Positions 58,746 to 64,000 of a DNA stretch of 64,000 nucleotides are shown here, in pieces. The notes beneath the pieces are model-generated. The model searched no databases, was not told the DNA's origin, and saw only the letters and a program-made list of their open reading frames with translations. This DNA is from Scleroderma bovista (taxonomy: Eukaryota; Basidiomycota; Agaricomycetes; Boletales; Sclerodermataceae), in NCBI GenBank assembly GCA_037178675.1, contig JAYMGJ010000281.1, forward strand, positions 173,289 through 237,288, written 5' to 3'. The first letter of the stretch is position 1. Each line of letters starts with the position of its first letter. The position numbers were made by a program, and so were the translations under genes.

Positions 58746-61700
58746 CTGCGTCGGACTTGCAAATGCCCTTGTGGATGAACAGCTTCAAGGCCGCGACACA
58801 CAGGACAGCAGCAGCTTCGCGTCATCCAGTTCACACTTGTGAGCGGGTCAAGGTCTGAGCATTCAAATCCCCTTCGATCGACTCTCACAGGGTACAGTCA
58901 TAACGACTGAGGAATGTACCAGACAAGCAGCGACGTTCGTATATGCCCAAGATCCTGGGTCGAACCGGGGGAGGCTTTCGGGTAACGGAGGCTCTGAAAG
59001 GCTTCGCGGGGATCGAGCGAGACCCGTGCCATTTTTCCATGGCTCTCTTCCACGCAAGTTCTAGTCCCATTCCCCACCTCAATCGTGCAGCTGTGTCCGC
59101 TGAAGAGGGCGCCCTTTCCGTGCAGCACATCGTGTGGGCCAGTGGCCCGACTCAGCCTCCACTGATCATGGCGGAGTTGAAGGTACCCATGAACATTCTT
59201 ATATGAAAATATTGCGTCCGAGTCAGCATACAAAGGTACTGTTGTACAGGGTATTCACTAATACTGTCCGACATAGGAGGGCCTTCGGCGGTCTTGGACC
59301 TTTTCATGGGGAACGTTCGTTCGGGGTAGACGCCGCCTTGGTTTAGGTTCAGTATGGGATAAAATCATTGGTTTTTTCACGGAATGTGTGGATGGTGGTG
59401 GGGCATCCTTTGGGAAGTTCTGCCATCGATTCTGCGGACGAGAAGGCGGAATGGGATCCCTGATAGACAGAGAAGTATTACCTCGCCCTTCAATTCACTT
59501 CGTGGCTCACGTTTCCCCACTTCACTGGAACGTAAAACTCGATTCAGACTACAAATTGAGCTGGTTTAATTTTCTCCTCCTTTGTGGAGGTACTTTTCCA
59601 ACTAACGAGGAATGCGAGATCACGGTGCGTTGAAAGTATTTCCTATGCTCACTAGCTCATGCGCTGTGGCTTTGGACAACGAGTTTATGCGGACGCTTTC
59701 TTCGCTCTTCGGTATTCAGCTTGTGCATGTATAGACAACTACAATCGCGCACGACAATATATGGCGCCAATCCCACCTAGTGGAAACTGAATCGACATAC
59801 GTGTCACATAGACATTTATACCCTGTCTAATCTCAATCTCACTCCACCAATAGATTGCATCCCACATTCCCCACATGCTCGTCTTGTTCATAGTCAGTCT
59901 GCCAGATACAATAAAATCACCGATGGGCAGCCAGGGGGGTACCACCCCCGTCTCGGACAATAAAGTTTAAAAGGCAACCACTGTGCCAACATAATCCAGC
60001 CCAATTCACTTTGTCGGGTTCATCTGCAACGGGATAAGGCTTACGGTGGGTTGTCAGTTATGCCTGATGTAGTGGGGTCAAGGTATGACCCTCAAAAGAG
60101 CCAATCGCATATCGTACATCCAAAAAACCCGTAACAATAGGTATACCAGTACTCACCATTTCCATCTGTCATGCATGACAAAGTGCGCGACCGCGACTGT
60201 CCCTCCTTATCTATAGCGCCCCCGTATTGGACGTCACATATATGTTGCAATAGCTGACTGGCCATGACGATGTAAAGATCCAATGAGCACGTCCTAAGTA
60301 TGTGTGTGAGCGCCATCAAACAGACAGGGAGAACGTACATTGTTCTCATATAAATCTCACCGCGGACAAAGGGAATTACACGGCATCCCAAATACGTCTC
60401 GGTCATGGGGCTCGAGATTGAGTCTGCGATAACAAGGCGGGTGGCCCGTTGTCAGATAAGACCTATCTGTTGACGAGCCTTGGCCGTCCCAGAGCCTTCG
60501 ATTCGTACCCACCTATGGTGGCACTTGAATATCAAGCTTAGCCAGTTTAGTGGCATCTGCTGCGCCCCAGGGGAGAGACAGTCGCGAACAGATGAGAAAT
60601 TCGATGTATACACGCAGAGGAGACGTCGACAAGGGGAGACGTCCAGGGACGCTAGAACAGAGTGTTCTGCGGCTGAGACCGCGCACGCGACATACGATAG
60701 GGTTCACCGAGGCTGAGGGCGACGGCAGCGCCGGAAGGAGGCATGTCATCCGAACGCCAAAACTTACACTGGTGCACTCACTCATCAGGTTTGTGTGTCA
60801 TCGAGGCGGGTATCATGCGTACCCTGCGGAATGCCCAGAGACGCAGGTGGTTTGTAGGCCATACATGGAGGGATAGATGAATAAAGGGGTCATGGAGTGC
60901 ACCTTCTGACGAGATAAAGTTGACCGGGAACTTGAACTGTGGAATGTGTAGATCATGGCGAGCTTTCCCTGCGGACGAGCGGGCCAATCGGAAGAATCAC
61001 TCACCCCAGTCGACGGACACCTTCGAACGCCTTCAAGGCTAAGTACGTATGTTAGGCAGTCGCCTAGTGCTTGTGCCAACGCTGAAATGAAATTTGAAAA
61101 CCCGACTCTGCAGCGTGTAAAGCACAGGTTGCAAACAGGCTGTACAAGCCTGAAAACCCCGCTTCCATCCTTGCTGCTCTCGACTTTCAAGTGCAAGATT
61201 TCAACAAACCCGCATTTCTCCTGCCATCGCCGAGTCACACATGGCCAATACTCGTCGCTCTAAGCTGAAGCCCTGGAAAACCAAACCCATTCAAGCCACA
61301 TCGGACCCCCAGTTTACCCTGGTACGCAATTGGTCCTTTACAAGAGAGCGTCTTGATCAACCAAAAAGAAATCAGACCCAAGGGACATCGCCCGCTCTTG
61401 TCCCCAATATCGCTTCCACATCGGCGAGATCCACTGACATCGCCACGGGAAAACTGGAGAAATTGAAGAATTTATTACCGTTTAGTCGTTCCAACCAAAC
61501 GATCGCAAGTGCTTCTATGAGCGTGAGTGCATTTATTCAAGCGGATCTAAGGCCATGTAGTGGCTGACCCGCTCGTCTTCAAATTAGCCGCCCGCACCGA
61601 CAAGCACAGTGGACCAGGCAGTTACTGTGCGTGACGAGATCGATGCAGCCAAAAAAGAGCTCGACTCCCTAGTACCCCCTTCACGTGCTACGCAACAGGC

Positions 61701-64000
61701 CGTCGGACTTGTCGGTGGAATCAACACTACCGTCTCTCAAATAGACACCATCAGTTCGACGTACCTCGAACCACTCAAGGCTTTCAACACCGTAGTCAGT
61801 ACCATTGCAAACGTACTATATCATATTTTACTTGGAGTGACAAGCAGGATGACATTTATACACAGGTCCACCCTTACACTCAGATGGCACTGGGGCTTCT
61901 CACCGGTGCTGCTCAGGTGCGCCTTCTGGTTGGCTGAGACATGCATCTCACATCACTGCCAGGTGATCATTGCGCAAGCGAACCTAGACCACTCGGTCTC
62001 TAGCCTACTTTCAAAGATTCAAAGTGTCTATGAGTTGCTTCTTAAAGAGGATACGAAGGCCCTGGATATGATGAAGGATACACTCACGTGCATCGCCCAA
62101 GTGGTCAGTAGCTGTGCCCAGTTTATCGCAAACTACTCCAAAGACGAGAACTTCTGTACGCCCCGCCGAATACTTTTATCACGCCCTTCTAACTAGGTAT
62201 CATCTCAGTGAAACGAGCCGCAAAGAACATCTTTTCCGACGCACAGTCCGTCGTCGACGAATACAACAAGGCTCTGGATGGATTGATGCAAGAATTCCGT
62301 GATCGCACAGTACGCGACACGCACATCAACGTCCACCGTGTCCTTGATATCATGGAGGACCTCAGCCTAGATAGTATGGCATATGCAGGTGGCGCGGGAC
62401 TCAATACGACGAAGAAATGCCTGGATGGAACGAGGGTGGAAATTCTGAAAGAAATCGTGGATTGGATTAACGACCCCGCTGGTAATGTGCCGCGGATCTT
62501 CTGGCTCCACGGCCAGGCTGGCAGGGGCAAATCCGCCATCGCTCACACCGTCGCGCTGCAGTACAAGAATGCGGGAGGGCTTTGTTCATGCTTCTGCTTC
62601 GCGCGCGATCGGCTGCCGGAACGTCTAGAGCAAAAGGTGCTGTCGAACATTGTTCGCGACCTGGCTAACTGCGACCCTGCTTTTCAACGGGCGGTGCTTG
62701 GAGCTATTAAGGAGGATAACACACTCAAGGCCACACATGACGTGATGCTACAGTGGGAAAAGCTCCTGAAGCCTTTGTTGGAGGTTTCGGATGGGAGAGT
62801 CGGAAGCGTTGTCGTGGTCATCGATGCATTGGATGAAAGTGGATCTGACGCATCACGAAAGCACATCCTGGAGGTGCTCACTAAGGCTGCTTCTCTCCCT
62901 TCCAACTTCCGCATACTCCTCACATCCCGACCACTAGCCGACATCATGCGTGCTCTCCGTGATACGCAGCTCGTGCAAGCGGTTTCTTTGGACGAGGTTT
63001 CTGCTGAACACGATATTCATATGTATGTATCCGAGCAACTCAAGGATCGACAGGACATTGGTGCAACAGAGTTCACCCAGATTGTGCTCAGAGCTGATGG
63101 CTTGTTCGAGTGGGCCCGACTTGCCTGCGAGTGGATCGGATCAGACACTGCTGGTGAGATGGTCAAGGAGCGTTTCGACGACTTGATGGTGCCCACGTCA
63201 CGGGAAGGGACAACACTCCTAGACGAGATGTATGTTACCGTCCTCAAAAGCGTTGTAGTCAAGAGGGAAAAGCCTCTGGCACGGTTCCGCTCCTTGATGC
63301 GACAGATTCTTTACACGCTGGAGCCACTCCCAATAGGTGCATTGCATGCAATGCGCATGCAGTTCCCACATGAGGATGATCGTTTCAATGTTGTCCTCAT
63401 TCTCAACCACATGGGCTCATTACTGAGTGGTGTCACTGACCACCAAAACCCTATCCGGCTCCTCCATTCTTTGTTCCATGACTTCTTGACTGATCAGTCA
63501 CGAAGTGGAGACTATTTTGTTGGCGAGTTGGGTATTCAGGCAGACCTAGCTGTTGCATCACTCTGTGTCCTTCGTGGTGGTCTATGCTTCAATATCTGTG
63601 GACTGGAGAGCTCCTTTCTACTCAATTCAGATGTACCTGGTCTGGCTGAGAGAGTCAAAGCCAAGATTCCATCTCATTTGTCATACTCATCTCTCTTCTG
63701 GGCAAAGCATCTGGAGGCAACCAAATTTGATCCCAGACTTGCAGGACATGTGAAGGATATTCTGGGGAATGAAAGGATTCTGTTCTGGTTTGAGGTATTG
63801 AGTTTGCTGGGTGTACTTGGTAATGCTGTATATGCCCTTTCTAGTGCTGCAAGATGGTCTCAGGTGAGTATATGGATCAGTATGATGGTGAGTTAGTGTC
63901 TAACATACAATTTGTCTAGGGGAAAACAGGATCTGGTGATGTTGCAGGATTGGCAAGGGATGGTGTGAAGTTCATCCATAACTTCTCCACTGCTGTTTCC
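58746..64000. repeat. Right arm of the large inverted duplication
   Basis: Reverse-complement match of 22417-30152, running past the window end. The inner border is at about 58746 (CTGCGTCGGACTTG on the plus strand). The non-genic part 58746-61240 shows no independent gene. Confidence 0.85.
61241..64000 (+). CDS. NACHT-WD40 STAND protein 2 (NLR-like; 3' end outside window)
   Basis: Inverted paralogue of the gene at 22417-27489. Exons 61241-61522, 61588-61812, 61866-61916 (51 nt), 61963-62155, 62209-63863, and from 63920 on. Start MANTRRSKLKPWKTKPIQ. It keeps the helical N-terminal domain, the micro-exon VHPYTQMALGLLTGAAQ, the Walker A GQAGRGKSA (about 62516), the Walker B VVVVIDALDESGS (about 62812) and the linker ending ALSSAARWSQ. 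The final exon opens with DVAGLARDGVKFIHNFST; the WD repeats are beyond 64000. No stop or frameshift is visible, so the gene seems functional up to the window end. Confidence 0.9.

Overview
The window looks like genomic DNA of a mushroom-forming basidiomycete (Agaricomycetes). The signs are short (about 50-60 nt) GT-AG introns in nearly every gene, NACHT-WD40 STAND proteins, two Plavaka-type transposases, DUF6532 and DUF6698 genes, and a Ty1/copia retroelement whose primer site matches the anticodon arm of initiator tRNA-Met. I cannot name the species. All family names are from recognition of conserved residues; no database was searched.

Layout. 1-4443: the 5' three quarters of an intact copia element (minus strand). 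It is inserted just before the 3' LTR (4468-4749) of a second copia element that runs the other way. 4750-9576: a 4.8-kb non-coding unit bounded by 215-bp inverted repeats that read as identical; its interior is minisatellite in two opposed arms. 9577-11.9 kb: no recognisable gene. 12.3-15.5 kb: a decayed Plavaka transposase (minus), divergent from a DUF6532 gene (15.9-17.6 kb, plus) that has a frameshift in a CG run. 17.6-22.4 kb: gene-poor, with one solo LTR flanked by a perfect 5-bp target duplication.

22.4-27.5 kb: a complete NACHT-WD40 STAND (NLR-like) gene on the minus strand with 13 nearly identical WD repeats. Its paralogue, with the same intron positions, starts at 61.2 kb on the plus strand and runs off the window. 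Both genes and their 5' flanks form a large inverted duplication (arms about 22.4-30.15 kb and 58.75-64 kb or beyond) around 28.6 kb of ordinary genes. Those are a MUP1-like amino-acid permease (30.6-33.1 kb), three tandem paralogues of a Gly-rich, C-terminally membrane-anchored protein (33.8-39.5 kb), a DUF6698 gene with a premature stop (41.6-43.1 kb), a small helical protein (43.8 kb), an F-box-like protein (44.6-45.5 kb), a coiled-coil protein (46.2-47.0 kb), a second, nearly intact Plavaka transposase with a tandemly duplicated exon (47.8-52.2 kb), a truncated SPT6 pseudogene (53.5-54.7 kb) and ORC6 (57.2-58.7 kb).

The housekeeping genes (permease, ORC6) are intact, whereas the transposons, the SPT6 copy, DUF6532 and DUF6698 carry stops or frameshifts. 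The most interesting signals are the inverted pair of NLR-like genes with repeat arrays that vary at a few positions, the 215-bp inverted-repeat element, and the duplicated mini-exon of the second Plavaka gene.
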